DNA of 64,000 bases from Lotus japonicus (lineage: Eukaryota > Streptophyta > Magnoliopsida > Fabales > Fabaceae): NCBI RefSeq assembly GCF_012489685.1, contig NC_080044.1, forward strand, positions 28,376,369-28,440,368. The letters run 5' to 3'. Below the pieces are notes generated by a model that saw nothing but the letters and a program-made list of their open reading frames with translations, did no database searches and had not been told where the DNA came from. Below, piece after piece: positions 1 through 10,861 of this stretch (position 1 is its first letter; each line of letters begins with the position of its first letter). A program made the position numbers and the translations under genes.

Positions 1-285
1 CAGAAACAAAGAGGTTAGGAGGAAAGTGTGAAGAAGATAGTAAAAGGGGAAACCTAATCGAGGGAACAACTTGGAAACCGGGGGAGCGCCAAGTAGTTCA
101 GCGCAACTGAAAAGAGGAAGTTGGGATAAGACACCAATGGCAAAATTTTCTCTAGAAGAGGAAGACATTTCGGGAGAAACGGATATGGGTTTGGGACACT
201 GTGTCCAATAAAAAGAAAAAAGGGCTCTCCCTTCCTTCTGTGTAAATGACGAGGGGTAAGCGGGGTGGACGACGACCCGGAAGTA

Positions 286-878
286 TCAGCGGGCCAAGTA
301 AGATTCGGAGCCAACCTGATAAGGGGCAAAACGTTCTCGGCCCGGCCGGGGCACCAGAACGACCCAACCATGGGTCTCCAGGGATCGAGAATCTGCTTCA
401 AAGAAAAAAGAAAAGAGGGTACGGGAAGGCACCACATCAACACTACGACAAAGAATTTCAAAGCACCTCAGATAGGTCCAGGAGCGAGGGTGAAGTTGGC
501 AAGAAGAAACGTTGATATTACACAGCGCTTGGATAAGGAAGGGTGAGAAAGAAAGTTTAACACCGAGATCAAGAAACAAATATTCGTATACAAAGAAGAA
601 GTGGGAGTACTTGGGGTCATTAAACACACGGTGTTGCCAAGGCGATCTTGCCCCCGGCAATCGGTGGTGCGAAGGAGACCCTCTGATAACGGGGAACAAC
701 AAATCCCACCAGCCCTATGGGCAAGGTCAGAAATGGATTTGCTGGTAGAAAGCTCTGATGGTTGGTCAAGGATTACCTGTTCAGGAGCCTCCGAGATGGG
801 AGAAGGGAGAGTGGCAAAGGTTGCCAAGAGATGAGCTTTGATTTCCTCCATGGAGGAGAGAGCCCCTGCTGAGGGCAT
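286..878 (-). pseudogene. Plant 'gypsy-type transposon' protein remnant
   Basis: Minus-strand coding relic in two frames. The first frame starts at an ATG at 878 (MPSAGALSSMEEIK...). The reading continues in another frame from about 660 with YSHFFFVYEYLFLDLG, then CQLHPRSWTYLRCFEIL and LVPRPGRERFAPYQ. These phrases resemble the 'putative gypsy type transposon' family (Pfam PF04195-like) that accompanies many plant gypsy elements; this is recognition by eye. A frameshift near 640-660 and a stop at 286 show it is broken. Downstream sequence (285 to 1) has only short overlapping ORFs. Function of the family is not established. It is the target into which, or beside which, the LTR at 1431 landed. 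Confidence 0.5.
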
Positions 879-1430
879 CGTGAAAAATGGAAGAGGAAAG
901 AAGGGATAAAAAAACTAACCAGGAAGGGACTGTGAAAAGAGGAGCAAGAAGAGCCAGAGCTTCGAGTTCGCAGGATCGGCGAAAGAAACCAGTATGAGAG
1001 CCAGGAACGAATATGGGAATAGCTAACAGTAAGGGGTGTATGACGGAAAGGGGAAGAATTTAAAGGCTAGGGAGAATAGCGGTTGGGAATCGTGCCTTGA
1101 AGTGGCAAGATAAAATGATTATTTGAGGGAGTGCGACGCGGATTTCGGGAAGTGGGAACCACGCGTTAAGTGGAAGGTTACAATGGCTGAAACTCATTGG
1201 TTCAAATTCAAACCGACAGGCTCAACACTTGTCAAAAAATCACGATTCAAGGCACGTGCCTGACTGTGACAAGGCGAACAAACCAAACACCATCGCCACA
1301 AGCCCGCTTATGGACTCGAGCCGCCAAGGGAACACAACCAGAAGTTCAAGATGATTTTTAAGCTTTAAGTACCAAGCCATGTTGGTCGTTATACTTTGTT
1401 ATTAGACCTTAAGTTTTAGCAATTAATTAG
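879..1430. other. Non-coding flank
   Basis: No ORF, repeat or RNA gene recognised. On the minus strand this would be upstream sequence of the broken gene at 286-878. It ends where a Tekay-like LTR begins (TGTAACACCC at 1431). No primer-binding site adjoins that LTR end, so this is flanking DNA rather than element interior. Confidence 0.5.
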
Positions 1431-2646
1431 TGTAACACCCCGATTTCGGTGGCGTCACTTTAGTAACCAAAAATGAAAACAAAGCAGAAAAACGTGAATA
1501 TTTTTTTTCGATATTTGTTTTAAGTAAATAAAAGGCTTGTCAAAATAAAGACTCATCGACGAAAGATAAACATGACTAATATACAGATATAATTACAGCC
1601 CCCGCTGTAAATAGCAAGCGACGTCACGAGTAACCTCTAGTGACGGAAATTAGTGCCCATGGGCAAATATGTACAAACTAAAATATAAGGTCAAGTATTC
1701 AGAGTACAGTCCTCCAAACGAAAGTAGGTCAGTCCAAAAACAGCCCGAAGACCTCCTAGTCCGACCAACTCTCTGTGATTCCCGTAAAGAGAACCACACA
1801 AAAAGCTAAAGGTCGGGGACCTACCCTGCCCCAAAATGAGAAACTGAAGACCAGAGCCACAACGCTACTCCTACCCTAATCCTGACTAGAGGAGCACACC
1901 ACAACACTCCCAACTACGCATCATCAAGATCGTCGTCTGAATTTGAATCCAAGACGACTAGGTCTATGACTGCATCTGTCTCCACAGCTGGTCCTGCGGG
2001 TCCTGAACCCGATCCCAAATCAACAGCAGCCGCGACAGTGGGTGAGCTAGAGTCTGATAAAGTTCCTCCCACAGGCACCTCCTCCGAGGGGTCCTCGTCG
2101 TCAGCAGGCGACGGTGGTGGTGGTACTACAACTCCAGGCCCACAGTGCACACCCGGTGGTAGGTTGAAGCTGACGGTGTAGCGTCTCAAAACTCCGTGCA
2201 TCAAGTTTCCCATCCTGTCGATGCGATCCTCCATTATTCGCCCCGAATAGATAGCTCGGTGACCGGCGGGGTCGACCACCCATGAGCCCGGGGTGTCCTG
2301 ATCCAGCATCTCAAACCTAGTCCCCCCCGAAGGGACGACCATCTCGAACCAGTCCACCATGGACATCTGACAATAAGGGCATATATTGCCCCCCAAACAC
2401 AGGTAGCACGCGCAAAGGTCAACTCAAAGAATTACATAATAGTACATCCAATAAGTAAAGTTTAAGCAATAGCTACATAGGCTTAGATATGAATGACAGC
2501 ATTATAAATTGTATATCCTGCCAAATAAAAATAAATAACATTTGCTGGCAATTAACATATCTCAAGCAAGATTTACAAGTATCAATCACACACGGCAACT
2601 AAATCAGTATGTATGATGCATGAATGCAATGACGAGGAACAAGATG
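1431..2646 (-). mobile_element. Tekay-like gypsy LTR fragment
   Basis: Begins TGTAACACCCCGATTTCGG and runs parallel to the LTR at 35140-36030, including the GTGACG and CCCGTAGGC-type motifs and CATGAATGCAATG near its end. In element orientation (minus) this is the 3' part of an LTR, ending GGGGTGTTACA at 1431. It stops at 2647 where the SIRE-B LTR starts, so SIRE-B interrupted it. The remaining 5' part of this LTR was not found on the other side of SIRE-B. Confidence 0.75.
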
Positions 2647-3859
2647 TGAAGGTATGAAAAACGGTAGAAAGGGGGGGGGGGTTGAATAACGTTTTCAAGA
2701 TAAAACTTCCACCTTAAAGATTTTGGCAAATCTTTCGAGACAAATAAAGTGCTTAAAATAAGAGATAGAAAAGCACACAAGGATTTTATCCTGGTTCACT
2801 TGATAAATCACTCAAGCTAATCCAGTCCACCCGTTAAGGTGATTTCTTCTTTCTTAGAATGAAGGCAATCCACTAATCAGGTATGTGTTACAACTGCACT
2901 TGAAACCTACAAGTGACTAACAATACACTGACTTAGCTCACACTAAGATTCACTCTCTTAGTCTTCTCTATGATCCGATCAACCTTGATCTCCTAAAGGC
3001 AAACTATACAACTGTATATGAAGTTCTTGTTTACAAAGAGAATGCTTCTAAAAAGCTTATAGTAAACACAATGAAATTCAATATGAAAGAAAGCTTAGAA
3101 GGTTTGAATATTGCTTGCGCGTGTGTAAGTGCTTCTAACCGCTTCTTTCAATCTTCAGCCTCTATTTATACTCCAAGGAATAGGGTTTGAACGCTGCATG
3201 GAAATGCTACCGTTGGAGGGCAGTTCTGGAAATTCCAGCTTCTACTGTGGCTGAGGATGTTAGGTAGGTCGTCAGGATAGTACACTTTGCTTTTGTACTT
3301 TGGATAGTGACTTGACCTTAACCTCGTAGACTTCTGATCAGAGGAGCGCTTCGTGTTGGAACTTGTGAAGCTGATTAATCAGAGTCAGAGGGAAGCACAG
3401 ATCCTCTGACCGTTGTATCTTCTGATTCTGAACTCAGAGGGAAGTACATGGTCTTCAGAGTCATCTTGCTTCTGGACATCAGAGTTTCCACTTTTCAGCT
3501 TTTGGATCTTCAGAGTCTTCTACACCATCAGAACATCTGAACCTTCAGAGTGTCTGGGTTGCCAGAGCGTCTGGATCTTCAGAACTTCAAGTGACTGAGT
3601 CCATATCGGAGCTTGTAAGGCTTCAAATCTTCTGAAGCTTTTCTACTGTTCAGAGTGAACATAGATGTTGCGAAAGCGTTGCTTGGGTCACTCTTCAAGC
3701 ACAGTGCTTCTGATTTGTGTGAGATTGAATTGAGGTCAGAGCCTGTAAATAGCACACTCAGAAAAACACGTTAGAGTACCATAATTGTTCATACTAAAAT
3801 GTTAACTTGTAATCATCAAAACATAGAGTTGTACTACTCGATCAAAACTTGATCTTACA
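2647..3859 (-). repeat. SIRE-B 3' LTR
   Basis: 1213 bp, the same length as the SIRE-A LTRs. On the minus strand it starts TGTAAGATCAAG at 3859 and ends CATACCTTCA at 2647. It has the LTR TATA box (TATAAATAG, plus-strand 3162-3170) and a 10-base poly-G run at 2671-2680. The 5 bases beyond its end are AGATG (2642-2646); the partner duplication is lost with the other end of the element. Confidence 0.9.
3162..3170 (-). promoter_or_regulatory. TATA box of SIRE-B LTR
   Basis: TATAAATAG on the minus strand in the context CCTTGGAG-TATAAATAG-AGGCTGAAG, conserved at about 690 bases into every SIRE LTR here. Confidence 0.7.
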
Positions 3860-3860
3860 A

Positions 3861-3873
3861 TCCCCCCCTTTTT
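3861..3873 (-). other. Polypurine tract of SIRE-B
   Basis: Minus-strand AAAAAGGGGGGGA directly before the 3' LTR: the expected plus-strand DNA primer site for reverse transcription. Three further GGGGGAG tracts lie upstream (plus-strand 4026-4033, 4343-4355, 4407-4415). Confidence 0.8.
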
Positions 3874-4611
3874 GATGATGACAAAACCAAGTATTTTGAT
3901 GAACAATTCTTAAACAATAAACTGAATTCACTCAGAGTTTAGAGATATAGAATAAGACTTATCCTTATGTGAATGGTTTATTTTGCTCATTCTGAATTCA
4001 AGTCACTGCTTGATTCTGAGCTTAGCTCCCCCTGAATCTAATACTTAATGAAAACGTTAGTAGAGTCTAGATTCTAAGCTAAATAATATAAGAGTTCAGA
4101 GTGAAAAACTTATGACATAGATGAATAGGAATAATCAGAGCGCATAAGTATTTAGAGTCAACGGACTAAGGTATCAGAGTCTTGGGTATCAGAGTCAAAC
4201 TAATATCACTTCAGAAGAAGTGAAATGTATTCCTTGTATTTGCCCAATGACACATCTATGGTCATAAAGGTGGAACTCTTAAATTCTCCAAAAAGAAAAT
4301 AAATCACACTAAAACAGCTTACACATCAAAAACTGGGTTGTACTCCCCCTTTTTGTCATAAGCAAAGAGCTTGGGGTGTGAAAAACTTAGTTTGAAGTAC
4401 AAGGTACTCCCCCTTAGAGAAGGTCTAAGTTTAGAAAAGATGGAGAAGAAATTAAAAACTGATTAAAAAGAAATCAGGTATTTAATGAAAAGAATGAATG
4501 CATATGCAGAAAATTGACCACCGGCCACGGGAGTAAAGAGAAGCTTCAGTTACCAATAACTCATCCTCGAGAAACAGCTTCGGCAATTACTTCTGCAGAC
4601 TTAACGTAGCT

Positions 4612-4618
4612 TATAAAA
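4612..4618 (+). promoter_or_regulatory. TATA box of SIRE-B antisense ORF
   Basis: TATAAAA about 70 bases before the ATG at 4687. The corresponding place in SIRE-A has TATAAGA (minus 21013-21019) about 60-67 bases before its ATG, within a stretch that aligns between the two elements (shared ACCACCGG, CAGTTACCAA, CTCGAGAAAC). Confidence 0.5.
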
Positions 4619-4686
4619 GGCAGTTAATCCACAAAGGTAGTCTTCACATCTCATTTCACATATCATTCTCTTAGCAGAAAATAGCA

Positions 4687-4997
4687 ATGGCGAACCGAGC
4701 ATCTATAGCATAACAAATCAGCTACTAGGCATGAGCCTGAGTCCAGAGATGGACAACATTCTCAGAGGCTTCCTTAGCTTCATTGAAGAAATGCAACTTT
4801 GCTTCCAGAGGGAGCAGGAGCTATACGAGGAGATCAGAGCCATTGAATCAGCACTGGAGACTGTGGCAAAGGGTCCTGAGAGGCAGGAGTTGCGCCAGAG
4901 CTTGGTTCTCTTAGAGCATAGTCCGCATCGTCTGGAGCTTGAGAAAGCAGAGATGCGTAGGCAGTGTAGAGAGTTGAGGAAAAATCCTCCATTTTAA
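4687..4997 (+). pseudogene. SIRE antisense coiled-coil ORF, broken copy
   Basis: Lies antisense to SIRE-B between its env-like ORF and 3' LTR. The ATG at 4687 (MANRASIA) meets a stop after eight codons; an open frame resumes at 4731 and encodes 88 residues ending LRKNPPF. This part aligns over about 85 residues with the SIRE-A antisense protein (shared PEM, FL-F-EE, QRE, EL, RLE, CR--RK-PPF), roughly 40-45% identical by eye. It is rich in Glu, Leu, Arg and Lys and looks like a coiled coil. Function unknown. The early stop suggests this copy is dead, or that translation starts at the Met at 4731. Confidence 0.6.
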
Positions 4998-6055
4998 ATT
5001 ATGCAATGCAATGTATGAAACATTTTATGAATTAATAAAAATAGATTGTTGGTTAATTAATGCATATGACTGAAAGGATTTTTAATGATGAACACATTGT
5101 AACACCCCGATTTCCAGGTGTCACTTTAGTAACCAAAAATAGACTTCACACGGAAAACAGGTAATTTTTTTTTTCGTTTGATTCCTTTTAAATCAAGCAA
5201 TAGAAAATAAAGACACAGCCCAACCACTAAACTAACCAATATACATCAAATATGAACATGTACAGCCTCAGCTGCACTTCCACGTCACGCGCACTCGCAG
5301 TGACTCCAAAGTAGTGTGCCCGTAGGCAAATATATACAAACCCAGAAGTATGAGTGAGAAAGTTATAATTACAATCCACTAGAAGAAAGTCGGCCTCAAA
5401 ATGGCCTAAGCAAAACCCCTACAGTCCGACTAACTCACTGTGATCCCTCAATAAGAGAATCACACAAAAAGTCATGCGTCGGGAACCTACCCTGTCCCAA
5501 AAGCAAAACGAATCAGAGCTCTACACAAAATATGATGCCTGCCTAAACCTACCCTTCCAGTACTGCTCACATAACCGAGTCCACAGCGAGCTGAAGTTGG
5601 CAAGTTGAAGCTCACCTCCATGCGTCGTAGAACTCCTTTCGTCAGATGTCCACGCTCGTCAGTCCGGTCCTCCATGACCCTTCCCCGGTACGTCGCTCGA
5701 TGACCCACAACATCGATGACCCAAGCGGTGGGGCATGTCAGTCAACCAGCTCAAGCCTGATCCCCCCCCCCCCCCGAGGGAGAGACCATCGAAACCCAAT
5801 CCACCGTCGACGTCTGGCAGCAGGCCGACCGCCCAAACACAAACATGCAACCAAAGCCAAGGCGCTAGGGTCAACTCACGAAAATAAGTAGATATACACT
5901 CAACATGTGATATGGGGTGTAGATATATATGTTGTTGTATATACATATAGATAATCCTAGCATGTTATGGCTCTAACAATGCTTCAATAAATCAAACAGC
6001 ACACGATTCCAGTTAGAATGAATGTATGCGTGAAATGCACAATATGATCCGGATT

Positions 6056-6255
6056 GTGACGCGTTCCCGTTCGCCACAAGTGAAGCATTCCCGTTCTTCA
6101 CTATGGATGAACCATTCCCGTTATTCATCCTTGGTGAACCATTCCCGTTATTCACCGTATGATGAACCATTCTCGTTATTCATCATTTATGCATTGGTGA
6201 ACCATTCCCGTTATTCACCATGAGATGCACAGGTGAACCATTCCCGTTATTCACC
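6056..6255. repeat. Hairpin array type I in Tekay-like LTR
   Basis: Seven degenerate units (6056-6077, 6080-6101, 6105-6130, 6133-6156, 6161-6184, 6196-6219, 6232-6255). Each is a small inverted repeat around a constant CATTCCCGTT-type centre. Arms change together: GGATGAA pairs TTCATCC, GGTGAA pairs TTCACC, GATGAA pairs TTCATC, GTGAA pairs TTCAC. Located downstream of the LTR TATA box in element orientation. Confidence 0.85.
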
Positions 6256-6339
6256 CGATTGATGCAATATGGTTAGCCAAACATCGAATCGTCCTCCCAC
6301 ACAAGTGTTTAGCTCAAACCCAAACTCAAAACAACCCAA

Positions 6340-6586
6340 GAGTTAGTGTCGGTCAATACAACACAACTCGGAGTTAGTGTCGGTCAATACAACACAACTC
6401 CAACAACAAAACCCACAAACAAAGCCCAGAGTCAGTGTCAGTCAATACAACACGACTCGGAGTTAGTGTCAGTCAATACAACACAACTCCGACACCCCAA
6501 AACCCAGAGTTAGTGCCGGTCAATACAACACAACTCGAACAACAAGAGTACACAAGGGTTTAGTGTCGGTCAATACAACACAACCC
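6340..6586. repeat. Hairpin array type II in Tekay-like LTR
   Basis: Six units of about 30 bases (6340-6369, 6371-6400, 6429-6458, 6460-6489, 6507-6536, 6556-6586) with a constant TCAATACAA centre. Outer arms covary: GAGTT/AACTC in most, GAGTC/GACTC in the third, GGGTT/AACCC in the sixth; the inner arm is GTGT/ACAC. The same unit occurs at 31755-31885 in another LTR of the family. Confidence 0.85.
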
Positions 6587-7981
6587 CAACAACAAGAGTA
6601 CTTAAAGTACTCGGTGACTTTCAATCATCACCGTAGCTCACCTCAGTGGCTTTCCCCAATTCCAAAACCCACAACAAAAGTCGACTTTTCCCCGTCTTTC
6701 GTAAATATTTCCCCTTCAGTTTTCCTATGCTTAAACGTTAATAAAAATTATTTCAATTCGAATTAGTCAAGTTATGAGTTTATTTCTCAAAGTCTAAGTT
6801 TCCGAAGTCTTTATTTTTCGAAAGTCTAATCATTCTAAGTTTTCCAAAACCCACCAAAAGAAGTTTCCCGGGGAAAGTCTAAGAATACGAACGAATGGCT
6901 AAGTCTCAAAACTCAAGTTTGAACTTGCCTAGGGTTGAACATCCAACCCGAAATATCAAAGATCACCAGATCAATGAATCTCCACTCCGAAGTCGCGTCA
7001 AAACGCACAATCCAACAGTATCACAATATCACAAGTCATGGAAAACGTCATAACATAAGCTCATCATCATGATCAATATCAAATAAAGCATAAGTCGAAT
7101 TTATCGACGCCTATCATGCAGTCATAACTAATAGGTAAGTTGCCCTAACCTCGAGCTGTTCCAGCCTCGCAATCAAAGGTTCCTTCAAACAAATGCTCTG
7201 AATATTCCAAAGTTCCGTCAACTGAACCTCGGAGAAAAACAAAGCAGAATCCAAACAAAATCGATTAGTTCGATCGCAATACAACACATTAACAATAGAC
7301 AAAGCATTAAAGCTTCAGAATACAACAATCGGGTACGAAAAGACAAGTTTTCGAAAACGAAACCCCCCCCCCCCCAAACACTACAAGCTCTCGGCCAAAA
7401 AGGAAAAAGGGCTCCGGCTCTTTTTCTTCGATCAAATCTGTTTACAAGGTAGTTTTAGGGTAAAACTAAGGCAAAGAAACTGTCGGAAAAATTTTCGGAC
7501 AATCGGGTCGAAATACGACTGTTCAGGGGCGTTTTGGTCCAAAATAAAAGCTCAAAACCTCAAAGTTATCAGTTCGGAAAACAAATTTGACAGCAATGAT
7601 CCTAACGACATCCGTGACAACAAATCCTAAAGGCACGAAGTCAGATTACGACTTTTTGGCAATAAAGTTTCGAAATGTGCGCAAAAAGGGTTTTGACAGT
7701 GGTTTTAGACTCTTGGGAACGTAGGGAAGATAACCCAAGCAAGAAATCAGAGAAAACGGACAGTTTTACAAAAAGCTCAAAACTGTGAGCACAGAAACGA
7801 CTACAGAAACGCAGTAGAAACAGTAATCAGAGGTAAGAATCAAGCTAGTTACCTCGATACCTTGAAGTAGGAACGAACTGCGCGAAGATCGGTCGAGTTT
7901 CGGCGAAAATCTTTTCTCCCTCACCCTCCTTCAAACCCGCGGCCTCCTTGGTTGCAAATGGGAGATATTTTGAAACTTTGG

Positions 7982-7990
7982 CTATTTATA
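7982..7990 (-). promoter_or_regulatory. TATA box of Tekay-like solo LTR
   Basis: Minus-strand TATAAATAG, 691 bases from the LTR 5' end at 8681. The same spacing is seen in the LTR at 29580 (TATAAATAG at 30271-30279) and, near 705, in the LTR ending at 45617. Confidence 0.65.
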
Positions 7991-8799
7991 GGCAGGCGAA
8001 ATCGCGGGAAAATGAAAATTTCGTGATTCCGATTTTTGCAGCACGTTCACCGATGAATTCTAAGAGAGATTCTGGCGTCAGATTTCCAGAACTCAAAACA
8101 AATCTCAGACATTTGGGAAAAACGATATCTCAAATCCCAAAAGCGGTGTAAGTTAATCTGTCCCGAAAAACTACTTTTTGCTGTGAAGGTCAGACGACAA
8201 AACTTCCTTCTGACGAAAGATTGGAAACGTCGAAACAAATCTGGCAACACGGACGGAAACTTCTTTAGAAGTCCCGAATAGAAAAAGTCTTCATCCAGTG
8301 ATCAAATCTAGGGTTTCGAAGCAAAGAAATTAGCGTCGTCGGACTTCCAAACAGTGAATACTATCGTGCGTACAGTCCAAGGTTCCGAAATGAAACGCTG
8401 GTCGAAGGAAAAATAAAGAGAACCTTTAAATTTTCCAAGGATTTGAAATATCGCCTAAACATTGCTTTAAAAGCGAAATTATCCTATTCTGGACACGCTC
8501 GCCATAAGGCAGGTGTGCAGACGACTCGCACTAACTCCGAAAACGACTATGAAACAATCCTCAAGCAATTCCTGAGCTTTCTTCTTCATTAATCTTTCTC
8601 AAACATCAAACTCCTGTCACGCTTACACTGAGTCTACGCGTGAGTCGGAAATTAACTTGTTCTGTAAATTCAGGTCTTACACACATAGTATGTGACACAT
8701 AGTAAAACGATAACTAAAGAAACAAAACAAATATAAAAATAAATCAGGGAAAATAAGTATATAGATAAAAAGGAAAGAAAACGACGAGAAGTCCTAAAT

Positions 8800-10415
8800 C
8801 TAGGGTTTGGCAGTGCGACGCAGAAGTTCTTGAAGGGCTTGATTCATGTTGAGCAGGATAGCATCATGAGAGTTTAAACGTTGTTCCAAAATGTCGAGTC
8901 TGGAAGAGCTTGTCTGTGCAGAAGTAGAGGGAACATTCTGAGCAGATTGATGAGCTGGAGTGGAATCAGAAGCAGCAGGAGTGAAGACCACTGGTGCAAG
9001 AGCTTGACATCTAAGAGCTTCAGCTTCAGCTTCAAGTCTCTCAGCTTCTAATCTTGCATGTTCAGCTTGTGCAGCTGCTTGACGTGCAGCTTCTTCTGCT
9101 TGCTCTTTCTTTCTTCTGGCCTCTTCAACAGCTTCAAGTAACTTAGTTCTTTGCTGTTGTTCATGTAGAGCCACTCTTCTTGTAAACCGCTGCCTAGCAG
9201 CCTCAATCCTCTGATCCCTGTCTGCAGTGAGATGACTCATCATAACAGGAACCTGAGCAACTAACCAAGTACTCAGACTATTCCATTCTTCAGCAACAGA
9301 GTCAGCGTTCTCACTCAGGTCAGTGTGACCTTGCACATTGCGTATCATCAGTGAAGCTTCATGATTAAAAACACTGATGCACTCAGAGAGAGAGGTTGGC
9401 CTGAGGTATGTGTAGGGAACAATGGAGAGGTTGGTTTCAGGATAGGTTGGGTGGTTGCTGCTGTTTGCCTCAGAGGCACCTTGAGGAGAGCCAATGTCAA
9501 AAGTTTGGACATTTGGTTCAGAGGCTCCAAGGTTGGGTGCAGAGGTTTCAACCTGAGGATGTGGTGATCTAACCGAAGAGTGGTTAGACACAGAGTTTTC
9601 TGGTTCTGGTTGAATAAGTTCTTGATGAACTGGGTCAGGTTAGACTTGTTGGGCTAAAGGGTCTGCTTCATACAAGGGGTTAGCCGGGATAGGATCATCT
9701 GGGTCAACTAGACGTTCTAGTCTAGGTCCAGGGTATCTCCTAGGGCTTGGTACTGAGAGGTAGTACTCTGGAATGGCAGACTCTTTTTCTTTCCTGACTT
9801 CCAGAAATTTACGAAGTGACTCAGAGTTGTTGGAGGGTGAGGAGTCAGCAACGTTGGTAGGAAAGGATACAGAAGTATAGGGAGTGGAAGAATCTGTATC
9901 AGCAGTTCTACGATCAGGACGTTCTGATGCTCTAGGGACAGAGTGATCAGACGTTCTGGGTTCAGGTTCTGGTTGTTCAAGTTCTGGGTGTTCAAGAATG
10001 ATGGGTTCAGAGGTTAGTGGGTTGTATTGGATGGTAATGGATGAGGTTGGGTCAGAGGGTCTAGAAGGTTGGTTCTGGAGCATGTTCCAAAGAGGTGCTT
10101 CATGTGGGGAAGGTTGGAAGAAGGAAGATCTTGGTGAATTGGGTGGAGAAGTGGTTTGTGCAGCTGATTGGGACTCAAGGATAGGAGTGAGTGGGTTGGA
10201 AGAGCGTTTGAGCAACGCAGAGATGGGGAGTGCATCAAATGTACTTAAATCATCATCAGAATCAGCAATAGCAGACTTACTTGTTGATCGCACTGAAGAC
10301 CGAGTCACTCTGACAGGAATCTCAATCCGTCTGATCACTTGAGCAGCCGGTTCCACACGGGTAGGCTTCTCCACAATTCTGACTTGCTTCTTCTTTTTCT
10401 TTGGAGGAGAAGGAC
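8800..10415 (-). pseudogene. SIRE-B env-like ORF, 5'-truncated
   Basis: Minus-strand frame running from the junction at about 10415 to a stop at 8800. It aligns with the C-terminal half of the SIRE-A and SIRE-C env-like proteins: SPPKKKK, VRI-EKPTRVEPAA, the Ser/Pro-rich middle, SVSNHSSVRSPHP, TSLSEC, and a C-terminal Ala/Glu/Arg coiled coil followed by LLRRTAKP. One in-frame TAA at about 9638-9640 splits it into parts of 244 and 263 residues. The N-terminal half is absent because the element was joined to a gypsy protease. It is closer to the SIRE-C version than to SIRE-A (both have SPPKKKKKQ). Role of the SIRE env-like protein is unproven; no clear membrane segment is visible here. Confidence 0.85.
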
Positions 10416-10417
10416 CA

Positions 10418-10464
10418 TATATTCAGCATGATTGCCCACAAGGTTATATTCAGCATGATTGCCC
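10418..10464. repeat. 20-bp direct repeat at chimeric junction
   Basis: TATATTCAGCATGATTGCCC occurs at 10418-10437 and again at 10445-10464, exactly where SIRE-B env-like sequence meets the gypsy protease gene. The sequence belongs to the gypsy side (coding AIMLNI on minus). It looks like filler copied during end joining. Confidence 0.8.
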
Positions 10465-10861
10465 CCAAGGAAGAACCCGTCTTTCCTTCATAATCAGAAA
10501 GTACCATATCATGGGGTATTAGATCTGCTTCAGTTTTGCCCAACTTTTTGAGCATAAACCTAGGCATCAGGTTTATTGCAGCCCCTCCGTCGACAAGGAC
10601 TTTGTTAACTCCTTTCTCTTCGACTTTAGCCCAAACGAATAGTGGCTTCAGATGGCTCTTCATCTGTTCTGTTGGCCTCTGGAAAATAGCTCTCTCATCC
10701 TCGACAGACCCCTTTTGCATCACATAATAACACAAAGGGTTATCATCTGCCTCTTCTTCGACATAGTAGTCTTCCTCGCTTTCTGTAACCTCTGAGATTC
10801 TATCGAATTCTGTAGGTAAGATAGACACTATGCAAATGATGTTGAGGTCTTCTCCATCACT
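10438..10861 (-). pseudogene. Tat-like gypsy protease, interrupted and truncated
   Basis: Minus-strand frame starting at the SIRE-A insertion point (10861). Removing SIRE-A and one TCACT copy joins it in frame to the gag end at 22975. It contains VLVDGGAAINLMP (about 10570-10605), an aspartic-protease-like active site of the Ty3/gypsy type (D-G-G rather than D-S/T-G, as in several Tat/Athila-type plant elements), followed by MVLSDYEG and SLGAIMLNI. It ends at the chimeric junction, so reverse transcriptase, RNase H and integrase are missing. The apparent Met at 10897 lies in the SIRE LTR and is not a real start. Confidence 0.75.

Larger units (their letters stand above)
5098..8681 (-). mobile_element. 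Tekay-like gypsy solo LTR
   Basis: 3584 bp bounded by TGTAACACCCCG (5098) and GGTCTTACA (8681) and flanked by a 5-bp duplication CACAT (5093-5097 and 8682-8686). No internal region remains, so this is a solo LTR produced by LTR-LTR recombination. Orientation is minus by comparison with the gag-bearing element at 35140-45617. It interrupts SIRE-B. It contains a TATA box about 690 bases from its 5' end and two hairpin repeat arrays. Short ORFs inside it are not credible genes. Confidence 0.92.
2647..10415 (-). mobile_element. SIRE-B: truncated Copia/SIRE element
   Basis: Minus-strand partial SIRE element containing, in element order, an env-like ORF (10415-8800), an antisense ORF (4687-4997), polypurine-like tracts and a 3' LTR (3859-2647). 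The 5' LTR, gag and pol are missing; the left part of the element ends in a chimeric junction at about 10415. A Tekay-like solo LTR (5098-8681) is inserted between the env-like ORF and the antisense ORF. The order matches SIRE-A, which allows unambiguous assignment. Confidence 0.85.

Noticed and set aside
1914..2396. 160-residue minus-strand ORF
   Set aside because: Inside an LTR fragment; the homologous stretch at 35630-36000 has no matching long ORF.
6056..6586. Regular repeats resembling a CRISPR array
   Set aside because: Units are palindromic and degenerate, spacing is irregular, there are no unique spacers and the context is a plant LTR.
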